Shown here: positions 20,243 to 29,202 of the stretch, piece after piece | How the letters are laid out: each line of letters starts with the position of its first letter | How positions within the stretch are numbered: the stretch's first letter is position 1 | DNA from: Proteus faecis | GTDB lineage: Bacteria; Pseudomonadota; Gammaproteobacteria; Enterobacterales; Enterobacteriaceae | DNA length: 64,000 bases | Reading direction: 5' to 3' | Assembly (NCBI RefSeq): GCF_003144395.1 | Contig: NZ_PENZ01000027.1 | Span: 124,001-188,000 of the forward strand | Notes under the pieces: model-generated | The model's input: the letters and a program-made list of their open reading frames with translations, nothing else | What the model was told of the DNA's origin: nothing | Databases searched by the model: none | Program-made: the position numbers and the translations under genes

Positions 20243-20707
20243 TTACTTCAATTTATGGATCACCTGATTACTACTACCGCGCCACAGTAATGCGGGATCA
20301 TAAAGTTCTTGGACGAACTTGCCATCAATCAGTACGTCAATATGGTTAACGACCTCTTGCTGTTCTGGGGTTAAATCAGCCAGTAGGTAGCCTGTCCAAA
20401 CCCAAATATCTTTTTCAGGGCATTGCGTTTTAATACGTAGTACCAATTTTAATATAGCAGAAAGATTTTGAGGGTGTAGGGGATCTCCCCCTGAAAGTGA
20501 TAATCCTTGTCGTTTGATTCGACTGTCTTGAAGATCGGCAATAATCTGATCTTCCATCTCTTGTGTAAATGGCTTGCCTGACGTTAATGACCACGTTGAT
20601 TTGTTATAACAGCCTCGGCATTGATGTATGCACCCTGAAACAAACAGGGTGCAACGAGTACCTGGACCATTGACAACATCAACAGGATAATATTGATGGT
20701 AATTCAC
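20243..20707 (-). CDS. nrdG: anaerobic ribonucleotide reductase activating protein
   Basis: NrdG is a radical SAM enzyme that installs the glycyl radical on NrdD. The 154-residue protein has the cluster motif CX3CX2C at Cys26, Cys30 and Cys33 (VSGCIHQCRGCYNKS), and the SAM-binding GGDPLHPQN segment. It begins four bases after the nrdD stop, so nrdD and nrdG are one operon, as in E. coli, and should be induced under low oxygen. Confidence 0.97.
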   Translation of the reverse strand: MNYHQYYPVDVVNGPGTRCTLFVSGCIHQCRGCYNKSTWSLTSGKPFTQEMEDQIIADLQDSRIKRQGLSLSGGDPLHPQNLSAILKLVLRIKTQCPEKDIWVWTGYLLADLTPEQQEVVNHIDVLIDGKFVQELYDPALLWRGSSNQVIHKLK

Positions 20708-20711
20708 ACGG

Positions 20712-22850
20712 TTAACCTAACTGACCATTTGCCAGATGTTTCACACGACGCTTAACTTCTTCTTGCTTACCCGCATTAAATGGACGTGAATCTGGGCTAC
20801 CTAAATATCCACATACACGGCGAATAACAGAAACTCTCGCTGGATTGTGATTACCACAACGTGGGCAAGTAAACCCTTTGCTAGTACAAGAGAATTCACC
20901 GGTATAACCACAGTCATAACACTCATCAATCGGCGTGTTTGTCCCGTAATAAGGAACTCGGGTATAGCTGTAATCCCACACATCTTCTAACGCTTTGAGG
21001 TTATGCTGTAGGTTAGGATATTCGCCATAACAGATAAAACCGCCATTAGCTAAAGGAGGATAAGGCGCTTCAAAGTCTAATTTATCGTATGGGTTTACTT
21101 TCTTTTCAACATCTAAGTGGAAGCTATTGGTGTAATAACCTTTATCTGTAACACCAGGAATAATGCCAAACTCTGCTGCATCTAAACGACAGAAGCGATC
21201 ACATAAGTTTTCACTTGGTGTGCTGTAGAGGCTAAAGCCATAACCAGTCTCTGCTTTCCACTGATCTGTTGCTTCACGTAGACGATTGATAATCGCCACG
21301 GCTTTTTCTCTTAAGGTCTCGTCGTCAAAAACGTGAGTTTGCGTGCCAAATAGTGCATTAATGGTTTCATGGACACCGATATAACCTAATGAGATTGATG
21401 CTCTGCCATGTTTAAAGATTTCAGCTACATTATCATCTGCTTTTAAACGAACACCACAAGCACCTTCCATATAAAGGATTGGAGCAACACGCGCTTTGAC
21501 GTTTTCTAAACGAGCAATACGTGTCATCAGTGCTTTTTTCGCTAATTCAAGGCGAGAGTCAAGTAGTGACCAGAATGTGGCTTCATCACCTTGTGCCTCA
21601 ATAGCAATACGCGGTAAGTTTAGGCTGATAACACCCAGATTATTACGACCTTCATGGATCATCTCACCATTTTCTTCGTAAACACCTAAGAAGCTACGAC
21701 AACCCATTGGTGTTTTAAATGACCCCGTTACTTTAACGACTTGATCGTAATTTAAGATATCGGGATACATGCGTTTACTTGCACATTCAAGAGCAAGTTG
21801 TTTGATATCGTAATTAGGATCACCAAATTTATGGTTTAAACCATCTTTAATGGCAAAAACGAGTTTGGGGAAAACCGCCGTTTTGCGGTTTTTTCCTAAG
21901 CCAGCCATACGATTTTCAAGAATAGAACGTTGAATTAAACGTGCTTCTTTTGAGGTGCCAAGGCCAAAACCAAAAGTGACAAATGGTGTTTGCCCATTAG
22001 CGGTATGCAGTGTATTAACTTCATACTCTAAAGATTGGAATGCGTCGTAACACTCTTTTTCTGTGCGCGCATTAGCATAAGCTTCTTTATCAGCAATTTG
22101 CCATTCTTGCGCGACTTTATAGTGTTTGTCATAACTTGATTTTACAAACGGCGCCAATACTTCATCGATACGATTTATCGTTGTACCGCCATAAATATGG
22201 CTTGCCACTTGTGCAATAATTTGTGCAGTTACTGCTGTTGCTGTTGAAATAGATTTTGGGGGTTCTATTTCCGCATTTCCCATTTTAAAGCCATTGTTTA
22301 ACATGCCCTTAAGGTCAATTAGCATACAGTTAAACATAGGGAAAAACGGTGAGTAATCGAGATCATGATAATGAATTTCGCCACGCTCATGAGCGAGTAC
22401 CACATCTCTTGGCAGGATATGTAATTTTGCGTAATGTTTAGCCACAATACCCGCAAGTAAATCACGCTGGGTAGGGATAACCTTACTGTCTTTATTCGCA
22501 TTCTCATGAAGAATAGAGACATCACTTTGTTCGATAAGGCCTCGGATTTCCTGAGTTAGTCTTCCACGTTGCTCACGAGCAACATCTCGGTCATGACGGT
22601 ATTCAATATAGGCTCTGGCAACATCTTTATGTTTGCCAGCCATCAGCTGATTTTCTACGGCGTCTTGGATCTCACGGATATCGACATTCGAACGTCCTGC
22701 GAGAGATTGTGAAACAGATTGAGCGACAGATACGCAATAATCATCATCAGTGATCTCACAAGCTACGGCGGCTCTTTTGATAGCATCACTGATGCGGGTT
22801 TGGTCAAAAGAGACTTTACATCCGTCTCGTTTTATCACAATGGTTTTCAC
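20712..22850 (-). CDS. nrdD: anaerobic ribonucleoside-triphosphate reductase
   Basis: NrdD reduces ribonucleoside triphosphates to deoxyribonucleotides without oxygen, using a glycyl radical and formate. The 712-residue protein has an N-terminal ATP-cone (IKRDGCKVSFDQTRISDAI), the catalytic barrel with PMFNCMLIDL and the Cys-containing GACGVRL segment, a C-terminal zinc site (CYDCGYTGEFSC, CPRCG) and the radical Gly in RRVCGYLGSPDSRPFN. Upstream lie two NrdR boxes, an FNR box and two perfect DnaA boxes, so control by dNTP/ATP state, oxygen and possibly replication initiation is expected. Confidence 0.98.
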   Translation of the reverse strand: MKTIVIKRDGCKVSFDQTRISDAIKRAAVACEITDDDYCVSVAQSVSQSLAGRSNVDIREIQDAVENQLMAGKHKDVARAYIEYRHDRDVAREQRGRLTQEIRGLIEQSDVSILHENANKDSKVIPTQRDLLAGIVAKHYAKLHILPRDVVLAHERGEIHYHDLDYSPFFPMFNCMLIDLKGMLNNGFKMGNAEIEPPKSISTATAVTAQIIAQVASHIYGGTTINRIDEVLAPFVKSSYDKHYKVAQEWQIADKEAYANARTEKECYDAFQSLEYEVNTLHTANGQTPFVTFGFGLGTSKEARLIQRSILENRMAGLGKNRKTAVFPKLVFAIKDGLNHKFGDPNYDIKQLALECASKRMYPDILNYDQVVKVTGSFKTPMGCRSFLGVYEENGEMIHEGRNNLGVISLNLPRIAIEAQGDEATFWSLLDSRLELAKKALMTRIARLENVKARVAPILYMEGACGVRLKADDNVAEIFKHGRASISLGYIGVHETINALFGTQTHVFDDETLREKAVAIINRLREATDQWKAETGYGFSLYSTPSENLCDRFCRLDAAEFGIIPGVTDKGYYTNSFHLDVEKKVNPYDKLDFEAPYPPLANGGFICYGEYPNLQHNLKALEDVWDYSYTRVPYYGTNTPIDECYDCGYTGEFSCTSKGFTCPRCGNHNPARVSVIRRVCGYLGSPDSRPFNAGKQEEVKRRVKHLANGQLG

Positions 22851-22869
22851 AATCTTGCTCCTTAACTAT

Positions 22870-22934
22870 TTATCCACAGGCTCAAATCCCATAAAAACAG
22901 GTGATGGCACAGCATTCAGGCTTATTGTGGATAA
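22870..22934. promoter_or_regulatory. two perfect DnaA boxes upstream of nrdDG
   Basis: TTATCCACA occurs at 22870-22878 and its reverse complement TGTGGATAA at 22926-22934, 56 bp apart start to start, in the nrdD leader/promoter region. Both equal the high-affinity DnaA consensus. DnaA control is known for the aerobic nrdAB promoter of E. coli; for nrdDG it is an inference. Confidence 0.6.
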
Positions 22935-22945
22935 GATGTGTATAA

Positions 22946-22993
22946 TTACTATATGTTGTATATCGGTATGTATTAAAGCACAATATATAGTAA
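22946..22993 (-). promoter_or_regulatory. paired NrdR boxes
   Basis: Two 16-bp elements with cores CTATATGTTG (box 22946-22961) and CAATATATAG (box 22978-22993) match the NrdR consensus acaCwAtATaTwGtgt with few differences. They are 32 bp apart, three helical turns, the spacing typical of NrdR operators. NrdR represses ribonucleotide reductase genes when dATP is ample. Confidence 0.85.
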
Positions 22994-23020
22994 TTGAAAG
23001 GGAAATAATCTTCATTAAAA

Positions 23021-23034
23021 CTGATCTACATCAA
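23021..23034 (-). promoter_or_regulatory. FNR box of nrdDG
   Basis: CTGAT-CTAC-ATCAA matches the FNR consensus TTGAT-N4-ATCAA at nine of ten half-site positions. If it sits at -41.5, the start of transcription falls within the upstream NrdR box, so activation and repression would meet at one promoter. The remaining part of the gap to ridA holds only the ridA terminator. Confidence 0.75.
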
Positions 23035-23134
23035 GGTATTTTTGCTACATCAGGCATCAAGAGGGATTGGTAGAATTGTAAATATGTGCCAAAAACAGAA
23101 GTGATAAATTATTCATCAAAAAGTGAGAACATAA

Positions 23135-23172
23135 AAAAAGCAAAGTGCTCATAAAGAGACCTTTGCTTTTTT
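23135..23172 (-). terminator. ridA terminator
   Basis: AAAAAGCAAAG (23135-23145) pairs with CTTTGCTTTTT (23161-23171). Read leftward after ridA it ends in a run of T residues. Located 22 bases after the ridA stop. Confidence 0.85.
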
Positions 23173-23194
23173 ATGGCTTGCTATTGAGACGAAA

Positions 23195-23581
23195 TTAACG
23201 GATAGCGATAACTTCGATTTCTACTTTTGCATCTTTTGGTAAACGAGCAACCTCAACACAAGAGCGGGCAGGGAATGCAGCGTTATGCTCTTTGAAGAAT
23301 GCTTCATAAGCAGCATTGATTGTACCGAAGTCATTTAAATCTTTTACGAAAACAGTGGTTTTGATGATATTAGCAACCGTTAAACCTGCTTTTTCAATGA
23401 TTGCTTTTACGTTTTCTAAAGATTGACGAGCTTGTTCTGCTGCATTATCAGAAACAAACTCACCAGTTGCAGGATCAACAGGTAATTGACCTGAAGTGAT
23501 CACTAAATTACCTAAATCAACACCTTGTACATAAGGGCCGATCGCTGCTGGGGCTTTATCGGTATTAATTTCGTAAGACAT
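23195..23581 (-). CDS. ridA: enamine/imine deaminase RidA
   Basis: RidA hydrolyses reactive 2-aminoacrylate and related enamines from serine/threonine dehydratase reactions, protecting PLP enzymes. The 128-residue protein matches the YjgF/RidA family over its length, with APAAIGPYVQGVDLGNLVITSGQLP at the start and the catalytic Arg in PARSCVEVARLP near residue 105. It lies next to pyrI as in E. coli, but has its own terminator and probably its own promoter in the 324-bp gap upstream, which otherwise contains only the pyrI terminator. Confidence 0.96.
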   Translation of the reverse strand: MSYEINTDKAPAAIGPYVQGVDLGNLVITSGQLPVDPATGEFVSDNAAEQARQSLENVKAIIEKAGLTVANIIKTTVFVKDLNDFGTINAAYEAFFKEHNAAFPARSCVEVARLPKDAKVEIEVIAIR

Positions 23582-23862
23582 GTAGAGCTCCTGTTTTTAT
23601 AAGATTAACGCTAACATTCGATTAGTGTGGCGCTATTATAGCCAGTGCTTTAGGTTAGCAATATGACAGATATCAGGCTTTATCATAAAGTCTCTATCGA
23701 TAAAAAGAAAATGAATGTAGAGTTATACGGCGTATTGACGCTGCTTTTAGTCCATAAAAATAGTGAGATCGTAGTAATATTTTTTATAAAAAAGAGGAAA
23801 TAGACTAATTCTATTTTTAGTAAAAATAGTCTTGGGGCTTTTAAGAGATAATTATTCTTTTT

Positions 23863-23898
23863 TTATAAAAAACTATCTGCCCTTGCGAGCAGATAGTT
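23863..23898 (-). terminator. pyrBI operon terminator
   Basis: AACTATCTGC (23871-23880) pairs with GCAGATAGTT (23889-23898); read leftward it is followed by TTTTTTAT. It starts 8 bases after the pyrI stop. Confidence 0.9.
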
Positions 23899-23905
23899 AA
23901 AAGAA

Positions 23906-24364
23906 TTAACGAATAACCGCGTGGCGTTCGAACTCTTTTTCACAGTATTTGCAGGTTAATACAACATCTGAGGCCAGTTTTTTGACTCGGAAACTGCTTT
24001 GTACTGGCTCGTTATGGCTAATACAGTTGCTATTAGGACAAGGCACCACATCTTCAAGTAGTTCAGGCAAGCTTAATGCCATCTTATTAACGACTTGATA
24101 ATCATCGATAATATTGACCGTTGCTTGAGGTGCATACATTGCTAAACGGTTTGCTTGCTCAGAGGTTAAAAAGACATTTTCGATTTTAATTAAGTCTTTC
24201 TTACCTAAATTTTCTGAAGGCAAATTAAAACCAACGGTGATTCTTTCGTCCGTTTCTGTTAAGCGAAACAGTGAAAGAATTTTAAAGCCCACCTGCGCTG
24301 GAATATGATCAATAACAGTCCCACGTTTGATAGCTTCAACTTTTAGTTTGTGATCATGTGTCAT
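23906..24364 (-). CDS. pyrI: aspartate carbamoyltransferase regulatory chain
   Basis: PyrI binds CTP, UTP and ATP and gives aspartate transcarbamoylase its allosteric control. The 152-residue chain has the N-terminal nucleotide-binding domain ([18 protein letters not shown]) and the C-terminal zinc domain with CPNSNC and CKYC, four Cys that hold Zn and contact PyrB. It follows pyrB after 13 bases in the usual pyrBI operon, whose expression is set by the attenuator upstream. Confidence 0.98.
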   Translation of the reverse strand: MTHDHKLKVEAIKRGTVIDHIPAQVGFKILSLFRLTETDERITVGFNLPSENLGKKDLIKIENVFLTSEQANRLAMYAPQATVNIIDDYQVVNKMALSLPELLEDVVPCPNSNCISHNEPVQSSFRVKKLASDVVLTCKYCEKEFERHAVIR

Positions 24365-24377
24365 GGTGTGCTCCTTA

Positions 24378-25313
24378 TTAAAGAACTAAGTTTTTATTCA
24401 GAACTAAGGCAAGTAATGCCTGACGTGCGTAGATACCATTGCCTGCTTGTTGAAAATAATAAGCGTAAGGTGTTTTATCTACATCGGTCGTAATTTCATC
24501 AATACGTGGCAGTGGATGTAGGATTTTGAGGTTCTCTTTCACATTCACCAGATCTGCAGTGGTTAAGATAAATTGTGCTTTAACATTCGCGTATTCAGAG
24601 GGATCTAAACGCTCTTTTTGTACGCGTGTCATATAGAGAATGTCTAGCTCTGGCATGACTTCATCTACTGTTTCATGCTGGCTATATTCAACACCATTTT
24701 CTTCCAGTAAGTGAAGAATGTGCTCTGGCATGGCGAGTACTTTAGGGGCGATAAAATAGAGATGATTGCCTTTAAATTTCGCTAATGCTTGTGCCAGCGA
24801 ATGCACTGTTCGGCCATATTTTAAGTCACCGACCATCGCGATATTGAGATTATCTAAACGACCTTGTGTCTCTTGAATAGTAAATAAATCAAGTAAAGTC
24901 TGTGTTGGATGTTGGTTTGCGCCATCACCTGCATTGAGTACCGGAATATCGCCAGCAAATTCAGAAGCTAAACGCGCAGCACCTTCTTGAGGATGGCGAA
25001 TCACAATAGCATCGGCATAAGTGCGAAGAACCGAAATAGTATCCGCTAATGTTTCACCTTTCTTACCCAGTGACGTGTTGCTTCCATCAGAAAAACCAAC
25101 AACGGATGCGCCGAGGCGGTTGATTGCTGTCTCAAATGATAAGCGAGTTCGTGTTGATGCTTCAAAAAAGCAACTCGCAATCACTTTGTCTTTTAACAAT
25201 TCGTTATTAGGTTGCTGTTTTAGTTTATTAGCAACGTGAAGAACAGACTCCAAATCTTCCCTGTCCAGATCATTGATGGAGATAATATGCTTTTGGTAGA
25301 GCGGATTAGTCAT
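24378..25313 (-). CDS. pyrB: aspartate carbamoyltransferase catalytic chain
   Basis: PyrB joins carbamoyl phosphate and aspartate to N-carbamoylaspartate, the first committed step of pyrimidine synthesis. The 311-residue chain carries the carbamoyl-phosphate motif [13 protein letters not shown] (about residues 49-61), the 80s-loop [20 protein letters not shown], and the 240s loop with TRVQKER. ATG 25313 is chosen because the product then starts [16 protein letters not shown] as in relatives; the longer frame is really leader-peptide sequence. The start codon overlaps the end of the pyrL frame. Confidence 0.98.
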   Translation of the reverse strand: MTNPLYQKHIISINDLDREDLESVLHVANKLKQQPNNELLKDKVIASCFFEASTRTRLSFETAINRLGASVVGFSDGSNTSLGKKGETLADTISVLRTYADAIVIRHPQEGAARLASEFAGDIPVLNAGDGANQHPTQTLLDLFTIQETQGRLDNLNIAMVGDLKYGRTVHSLAQALAKFKGNHLYFIAPKVLAMPEHILHLLEENGVEYSQHETVDEVMPELDILYMTRVQKERLDPSEYANVKAQFILTTADLVNVKENLKILHPLPRIDEITTDVDKTPYAYYFQQAGNGIYARQALLALVLNKNLVL

Positions 25314-25482
25314 TAGAGTTCTCCTTTGCGATGAATTGTGCGATAGATGGTTTTCTATAGGCCAAAAAAAACCCCTCAATAAGAGGGGTTTTAAAAAATA
25401 GGACTATTGGAAAAAAGAGAATGCGCTTGCGACCAGTTAAGGTGCTTGTTTTTGTTACGAATTGGAATAGGCGCTGTTTCAT
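25306..25482 (-). CDS. pyrL: pyrBI operon leader peptide
   Basis: This short gene couples translation to UTP-sensitive attenuation of pyrBI. ATG 25482 has a near-perfect AGGAGG five bases upstream. The 58-residue peptide [20 protein letters not shown]... is rich in Phe codons ([10 protein letters not shown]) through the T-rich pause region, so RNA polymerase stalls there when UTP is scarce and ribosomes catch up, blocking the attenuator hairpin. The frame passes through the attenuator and ends at 25306, inside the pyrB start region. It is longer than the 44-residue E. coli PyrL. Confidence 0.85.
   Translation of the reverse strand: MKQRLFQFVTKTSTLTGRKRILFFPIVLFFKTPLIEGFFLAYRKPSIAQFIAKENSND
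25364..25400 (-). terminator. pyrBI attenuator
   Basis: Read leftward, a GC-rich stem AACCCCTC with GAGGGGTT and a five-base loop is followed by eight T residues, preceded by T-rich pause tracts. It lies inside pyrL and about 50 bp before pyrB, the classic attenuator position. Confidence 0.95.
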
Positions 25483-25604
25483 CTTTCCTCCTGACAAATT
25501 GTGGCGCATTATACGCATCTTAAAGTTGTGCGCAAGCGTTTGCTTTTGTTTTTTGCTAAAAAATTTTTTTTAATTTAAAAATCAATAAGCTCGAGATAAA
25601 ACGA

Positions 25605-25645
25605 GAAAAACACCTATTTTTTTATCAATAAAAAAGAGGTGTTTT
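25605..25645 (-). terminator. argF terminator
   Basis: AAAACACCT (read leftward, 25636-25645 side) pairs with AGGTGTTTT (25606-25615 side) around an AT-rich inner stem and is followed by TTCTCG after the T-run. It lies 16 bases beyond argF. The rest of the gap toward the pyrL promoter is AT-rich without a gene. Confidence 0.8.
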
Positions 25646-25660
25646 GCATGAATATGTATT

Positions 25661-26665
25661 TTAGAACGGATTTGCAAGGGTCGCGACCATCACCGCTTTG
25701 ATGGTGTGAAGACGATTTTCTGCTTCATCAAACACAATGCTGTGTTTTGATTCAAAAACCTCATCAGTGACTTCAAAGCCACCATATAGGTTAAATTCTT
25801 CAGCTAATGCTTTACCCATTGTTGTCTCTTCGTCATGAAAAGCGGGTAAACAGTGAAGGAATTTAACGTCTGGATTCCCGGTTAATTTTATAACATCCAT
25901 ATTGACCTGATAAGGCTTAAGTAAAGCAATCCGCTCTTTCCAAACTTCTTTCGGTTCGCCCATAGAAACCCACACATCGGTGTAAAGAAAATCAGCTTTT
26001 TTAACTCCTTCTGCTATATTTTCAGTGAGTGTGATATTTCCACCATTTTTCTTGGCAATGTCTTGGCATTGAGCAATTAATTTTGCTTCAGGCCAACATG
26101 CTTTGGGGGCAACTAAACGTAAATCCATACCAGTTAATGCTGCCGCTTCTAGCATGGTATTTCCCATATTATTGCGTGCGTCACCAAGGTAAGCAAAGAC
26201 TGTTTCTGATAAAGGTTTAGTTTGGTGCTCAGTGATAGTTAATAAATCTGCTAATAACTGTGTTGGGTGAAATTCATTAGTTAAACCATTCCAAACAGGT
26301 ACACCTGAATATTGTGCAAGTGCATCTACCGTTTTTTGTCCGTAACCCCTGTACTGAATACCATCATACATACGTCCTAATACTCGAGCGGTATCTTTTA
26401 TCGATTCTTTATGCCCAATTTGGCTTCCGCCCCCTAAATAAGTCACTCTTGCGCCTTGATCAAATGCAGCAACTTCAAATGCACAACGGGTACGTGTTGA
26501 GTCTTTTTCAAAAATCAGTGCGATATTTTTTCCAGTAAGATACTGAGTCTCTTGGCCTGATTTTTTGGCTTTTTTCAATTGTGCTGACAATGCCAGTAGT
26601 TGCTGAATTTCTGCAGGTGAAAAATCAAGTAAGCGTAAAAATGATTTTTGATAAAAAGGGTTCAT
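25661..26665 (-). CDS. argF: ornithine carbamoyltransferase
   Basis: This enzyme makes citrulline from ornithine and carbamoyl phosphate in arginine synthesis. The 334-residue protein has the carbamoyl-phosphate motif [20 protein letters not shown] (about residues 52-71), [11 protein letters not shown] and the ornithine/catalytic motif [13 protein letters not shown] 26665 gives the family N-terminus [15 protein letters not shown]; a frame 11 residues longer runs into the operator. Two adjacent ARG boxes immediately upstream show ArgR repression. E. coli has duplicate argF/argI; this copy sits in the argI position next to rraB, so argI would be an equally valid symbol. Confidence 0.96.
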   Translation of the reverse strand: MNPFYQKSFLRLLDFSPAEIQQLLALSAQLKKAKKSGQETQYLTGKNIALIFEKDSTRTRCAFEVAAFDQGARVTYLGGGSQIGHKESIKDTARVLGRMYDGIQYRGYGQKTVDALAQYSGVPVWNGLTNEFHPTQLLADLLTITEHQTKPLSETVFAYLGDARNNMGNTMLEAAALTGMDLRLVAPKACWPEAKLIAQCQDIAKKNGGNITLTENIAEGVKKADFLYTDVWVSMGEPKEVWKERIALLKPYQVNMDVIKLTGNPDVKFLHCLPAFHDEETTMGKALAEEFNLYGGFEVTDEVFESKHSIVFDEAENRLHTIKAVMVATLANPF

Positions 26666-26681
26666 AGAGTGATATCCTATT

Positions 26682-26720
26682 ATTGAATTTATATTCAATT
26701 TATATCAATAAATATTCATC
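26682..26720 (-). promoter_or_regulatory. tandem ARG boxes (ArgR operator)
   Basis: Box one (26682-26699) is TGAAT-TTAT-ATTCA, a perfect match to the ARG core TGAAT-N4-ATTCA. Box two (26703-26720) is TCAAT-AAAT-ATTCA, one mismatch. They are separated by 3 bp, the spacing bound by the ArgR hexamer. Confidence 0.95.
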
Positions 26721-26849
26721 ATCAACCCCTAAAGGAAAACTTTTAATTTAAACAGTATGCGATAAGGGCATCATATTAAGTATGGAGTGTTGATCCTGCC
26801 TGTGGGAGAATGAACAAGATACCTTTTCAGACTATTGCGGAGCATGATT

Positions 26850-27275
26850 ATGGCGGACAGCAAAGAGTTAGCAGAACAACGTGAAGAAACACGTCTTATT
26901 ATTGAAGAATTACTGGAAGATGGCAGTGATCCTGATGCACTGTATGCCATTGAGCACCATATCTCTTGTGAAAATTTTGAAACACTAGAAAAAGCAGCGG
27001 TTGAAGTCTTTAAATTAGGTTACGAAGTAACGGAACCTGAGGAAATTGAAGTTGAATCTGGTGAGATCTTAGTTTGCTTTGATGCGGTGAGTGAGAGTGG
27101 TTTGAATGCTGAACTTATTGATGCACAAGTTGAGCAATTAATGAATTTAGCTGAAAAAATGGGTGTCTATTACGATGGTTGGGGGACTTATTTTGAAGAT
27201 CCTGACGCAGAGTATGATGATGAAGAAGGTGAAGACGACGAAGAAGAGTCTGATAAGTCATCACGTTTACATTAA
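26850..27275 (+). CDS. rraB: regulator of ribonuclease E activity B
   Basis: RraB binds and inhibits RNase E, changing the decay of a subset of mRNAs. The 141-residue acidic protein matches the family ([59 protein letters not shown]) and ends in an Asp/Glu-rich tail. ATG 26850 is chosen because GGAG lies seven bases upstream; earlier in-frame starts at 26835 and 26844 overlap that site. It diverges from argF, as its orthologue diverges from argI in E. coli. Confidence 0.95.
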   Translation: MADSKELAEQREETRLIIEELLEDGSDPDALYAIEHHISCENFETLEKAAVEVFKLGYEVTEPEEIEVESGEILVCFDAVSESGLNAELIDAQVEQLMNLAEKMGVYYDGWGTYFEDPDAEYDDEEGEDDEEESDKSSRLH

Positions 27276-27322
27276 TTTTTGCTAAATGTTGTCCTTTTGT
27301 ACCTGATTTGTCAGTGCAATAT

Positions 27323-27370
27323 AACACCAGCCACAAAATTATCGCTTTGTGACTGGTGTTATTGTTTTTA
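27323..27370 (+). terminator. rraB terminator (possibly bidirectional)
   Basis: AACACCAG plus CACAAA pairs with TTTGTG plus CTGGTGTT (one mismatch) around an 8-base loop and is followed by ATTGTTTTTA. It lies in the convergent gap between rraB and the pirin gene. Confidence 0.9.
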
Positions 27371-27381
27371 AAGTAATGTCA

Positions 27382-28251
27382 TTAATTCATGACACCAAAT
27401 TTACCAGTGTCATAATCATAAAAAGCTTGTTGTAGCTCTTCTTGCGTGTTCATCACAAAAGGTCCCTGACCTGCAATAGGTTCATTAATTGGTTCACCTG
27501 TTAGAATTAAAACAATGGTGTCACCCATTGATTCTAATATCAACGTATCGCCATGATTATCTAACATCACCATATCGTGTTGGCGCGCAATTTCACTGTC
27601 ATTGATATGTACAGCACCTTTTACCACAAACAGCATTGCATTATGACCTTCAGGAATACTGTGATGTGAAACACCCGCGCGATTTAAACGCAGATCCCAC
27701 ACATTTAGCGGTGAGTAGGTCATTGCCACTCCTTGTGTATTGGCGTAATCACCGGCAATGACTCTGACATAGCCTTGGTTATTAGGTAATTCAACATGGG
27801 GGATGTCCTCTGCTTTCAGTGCCTGATAACGAGGCTCTGTCATTTTGTACGCTGTTGGCAGGTTCACCCAAAGTTGCACCATTTCTAATACGCCACCTTC
27901 TTTGGTCATTTTTTCAGAGTGATACTCTTTATGCAAAATACCAGAAGCAGCAGTCATCCATTGCACATCGCCTGCGGTAATGGTTCCTGCGTGACCTTTA
28001 GAGTCATGATGAGAAACCTCACCTTGATAAGCGATTGTCACGGTTTCAAACCCACGATGAGGATGCGCACCTACACCACGGGCATTGGTAACAGGTTTAA
28101 ACAGTGTTGGTTCAGCATAATCCATCAGCAGAAACGGGCTATGTTTCTCACCGTTTTCCTGATAGGAAAATAAGGTGCTGACTGGAAAGCCATTGCCTAC
28201 CCAGTGTGAATTTGGCGCCGAATAAATATGATTAATCTGTCTGATAGTCAT
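27382..28251 (-). CDS. pirin family protein
   Basis: Pirins are bicupin metalloproteins; bacterial members can have quercetin 2,3-dioxygenase activity, though the natural role is uncertain. The 289-residue product has the N-terminal cupin with metal ligands in GVGAHPHRGFETVTIAYQGEVSHHD (His-x-His and later His) and a Glu in the GILHKEYHSE segment, followed by a C-terminal cupin (FVVKGAVHIND). ATG 28251 has GGAG upstream; the longer frame adds 15 residues not needed by the fold. It is not part of the E. coli argI-rraB-yjgM block, so it is a lineage-specific insertion. Confidence 0.9.
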   Translation of the reverse strand: MTIRQINHIYSAPNSHWVGNGFPVSTLFSYQENGEKHSPFLLMDYAEPTLFKPVTNARGVGAHPHRGFETVTIAYQGEVSHHDSKGHAGTITAGDVQWMTAASGILHKEYHSEKMTKEGGVLEMVQLWVNLPTAYKMTEPRYQALKAEDIPHVELPNNQGYVRVIAGDYANTQGVAMTYSPLNVWDLRLNRAGVSHHSIPEGHNAMLFVVKGAVHINDSEIARQHDMVMLDNHGDTLILESMGDTIVLILTGEPINEPIAGQGPFVMNTQEELQQAFYDYDTGKFGVMN

Positions 28252-28613
28252 GATTGTTCTCCAAGTTAAGGAAAGAAACCGCAATAACCAAGACACAGAA
28301 GGAGGTAATACAGTTTATTGCGATTTCTTAATGAAGCTGATCATAAAGTGTTCGCGAGATGAACAAAATAGGGGGATTTTGTTGATGGTATTCAAAAAAA
28401 ATGAATAACTTGAGCGGATAAAAATAAAAGACATGTAATACATGTAATAAGGAAAATAGAAACAATAAATAGGTTATATTTGAACAATTGAGTGACGATA
28501 TTTTAATTGAATAAATTTAATTATTATTTTTCTAGTAAATAGAAAAAAACCACATTCTTTCTTAGCAACAATAAGTCAGAATGTAGTTTATTAATATGAT
28601 TGTTTCTTAAATC
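28252..28613. other. intergenic gap with the yhfL terminator
   Basis: No gene is seen. At 28547-28590 a stem pairs ACATTCT with AGAATGT and flanking AAAC with GTTT; read leftward it is followed by a run of seven T residues and is the terminator of the small lipoprotein gene. The remainder is very AT-rich and must hold the pirin promoter. Confidence 0.75.
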
Positions 28614-28781
28614 TTATTTGTTTGTGTCGCCACAACCACCAATAATTTTAGAAACAGAAACTGCTGGGTGCAGTAAGTAGTCATAGTTACAGTCTTTTTC
28701 TTTATTGTATACGCTACCAGTACAGCCAGTCATTACAGTAATCACAGAAGCAATAAGTGCAATTTTAACAAAGTTTTTCAT
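28614..28781 (-). CDS. yhfL: YhfL-like small lipoprotein
   Basis: A 55-residue outer-membrane lipoprotein precursor: MKNFVKIALIASVITVMTGC gives a signal with lipobox MTGC and the lipidated Cys at residue 20. The mature part keeps the pattern of E. coli YhfL, with NYDYLLHPAVSVSKIIGGCG. Function unknown. Start at ATG 28781 with AAGGAA upstream; a longer frame would spoil the signal peptide. The 421-bp gap to its right (to 29202) is very AT-rich with no gene, apart from the yjgM terminator at its end. Confidence 0.85.
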   Translation of the reverse strand: MKNFVKIALIASVITVMTGCTGSVYNKEKDCNYDYLLHPAVSVSKIIGGCGDTNK

Positions 28782-29126
28782 GGAAAAATTCCTTTTAAAT
28801 TTTAGAGTTATAAAAGCCAATACATGACTTTATCCGTATAAAGATATTAAATTAGCTATAAATAGCAATATAAAAAAATCTTTTTTTTTAAATATAAAAC
28901 AAGATAAATAATATTTTATTTAAGAGGGGAAATATAATTATCTAGAGTGAAATGAAAAAAAATTTAAACTTGTGAGTTTTAATAATATTTAAGATAAGAC
29001 TTTCATTAATAATTTTTTGATAATAGTTAATTAAGAAATTAATTATGAAAATAAGCATAAGAATATACTGTATTTATATCATTCTAATAAATAGGATTTG
29101 TGTTAATAGATGCTATTAGGGCTAAT

Positions 29127-29152
29127 AAAAACCCGCATAAGAAATGCGGGTA
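29127..29152 (-). terminator. yjgM terminator
   Basis: ACCCGCAT (29131-29138) pairs with ATGCGGGT (29144-29151); read leftward it ends in TTTTTA. It lies 51 bases after the yjgM stop. Confidence 0.9.
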
Positions 29153-29202
29153 AAGTAGAACTTATTTTATTTATTGTATGACGTAGGGAACAGCAAGAAC
29201 GC

